Source: JBBDIP01 sp040880305 (GTDB lineage Bacteria > Bacillota > Sulfobacillia > Fermentithermobacillales > Fermentithermobacillaceae). From it: a stretch of 13,410 bases of DNA. Shown piece after piece: positions 13,058 to 13,410 of this stretch; position 1 is the stretch's first letter, and each line of letters opens with the position of its first letter. Made by a program: the position numbers and the translations under genes. Below the pieces are notes generated by a model. It worked only from the letters and a program-made list of their open reading frames with translations, did not search any database and was not told where the DNA came from. The DNA lies in NCBI GenBank assembly GCA_040880305.1, contig JBBDIP010000054.1, positions 1-13,410 on the forward strand. Reading direction: 5' to 3'.

Positions 13058-13410
13058 AACTCGCGCTGGCGGCGGTTTTGGGCTTGTTCGTCGTGGCGTA
13101 CCTCGTCCCCGATATCCTCATGCATCGCCTGGGGCTTTGGACGATAACCGGGGCTCGCCCGAGCATGGGGTCGATTTCGGCTTGCGCCCTGACTTTCGAC
13201 GACGGCCCGGACCCTGCATTCACCCCACTCATCCTGGATGTTCTGAAGAGGCACGGCTGTCGCGCAACCTTTTTCGTAGTCGGAGAGAAGGCCGCTCTGC
13301 TGCCGCGAGTGATGGAGAGGATGGCGCGGGAGGGCCACGAGATCGGCCTGCACGGGTGGGACCACCGTCACCCTTGGCTTCTCGACCCAATAACTTGCCG
13401 GCGAAACCTG
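13054..13410 (+). CDS. Membrane-anchored NodB/polysaccharide deacetylase, N-terminal part (truncated by window)
   Basis: The frame starts with GTG at 13054, overlapping the glycosyltransferase stop as GTGA, and stays open to the window end (119 codons). Residues 3-18 are a hydrophobic signal-anchor. The CE4/NodB catalytic domain follows: TFDDGPDP at 47-54 (general base and metal aspartates D49, D50), RATFFVVGEKA (70-80), and HEIGLHGWDH (95-104) with the metal histidines H100 and H104. Motif 2 is HGxxH rather than the common H(S/T)xxH, a variant I associate with a subset of these proteins. The enzyme would remove N- or O-acetyl groups from an envelope glycan outside the membrane. The upstream overlap ties it to the glycolipid glycosyltransferase operon. 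Domain identity is firm; the substrate is unknown. Confidence 0.9.
   Translation, partial: MKLALAAVLGLFVVAYLVPDILMHRLGLWTITGARPSMGSISACALTFDDGPDPAFTPLILDVLKRHGCRATFFVVGEKAALLPRVMERMAREGHEIGLHGWDHRHPWLLDPITCRRNL

Overview
The window is 13.4 kb of GC-rich bacterial DNA, densely packed with genes. It has strong AAAGGAGG-type ribosome binding sites, frequent TTG and GTG starts, stop/start overlaps (TTGA, TGATG, GTGA) and U-tract intrinsic terminators. With the gene content (formate/nitrite channel, UgtP/MGDG-synthase-like glycosyltransferase, zinc-dependent phospholipase C-like protein, DUF4330 protein) this fits a high-GC Bacillota, perhaps an anaerobic Clostridia-type lineage. That placement is an inference; no rRNA or other phylogenetic marker is present except TypA, which I cannot place without a tree.

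Layout. (1) 1-693, plus strand: the 3' part of an ABC exporter ATPase gene. (2) 782-3087, minus strand: an isochorismatase-fold hydrolase with its own promoter, then a formate/nitrite channel gene with an extended -10 promoter, followed at 18-19 bp spacings by a YfcE-type phosphodiesterase and a cysteine-rich DUF3795 protein. (3) 3088-3389: a 302-bp gene-free stretch with an unexplained long-range inverted repeat. (4) 3390-6567, minus strand: DUF4330 protein, O-antigen-ligase-like membrane protein and GT4 glycosyltransferase, chained by stop/start overlaps; this looks like a surface or exopolysaccharide unit. (5) 6643-8782, minus strand: helical-repeat protein, phosphoribosyltransferase and HD-domain phosphohydrolase, also chained by overlaps and closed by a probable terminator at 6622-6638. 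(6) 8783-9027: an intergenic region with a candidate small plus-strand transcript (strong ribosome binding site, 19-codon ORF, 12-bp hairpin, terminator). (7) 9028-10947, minus strand: the translational GTPase TypA/BipA. (8) 11093-13410, plus strand: zinc-PLC-like protein, GT28 diacylglycerol-type glucosyltransferase and the start of a membrane-anchored NodB deacetylase, transcribed from a good sigma-70-type promoter placed back to back with that of typA.

How they fit together. Two envelope modules (a polysaccharide unit on the minus strand and a glycolipid unit on the plus strand) flank a nucleotide-metabolism-like module and a translation/stress GTPase. I see no CRISPR array, tRNA, rRNA, insertion sequence or clear sign of recent horizontal transfer. 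The least explained parts are the small transcription unit around 8890-9006, the structured DNA around 3184-3258, and the phosphoribosyltransferase-HD-helical-repeat operon.
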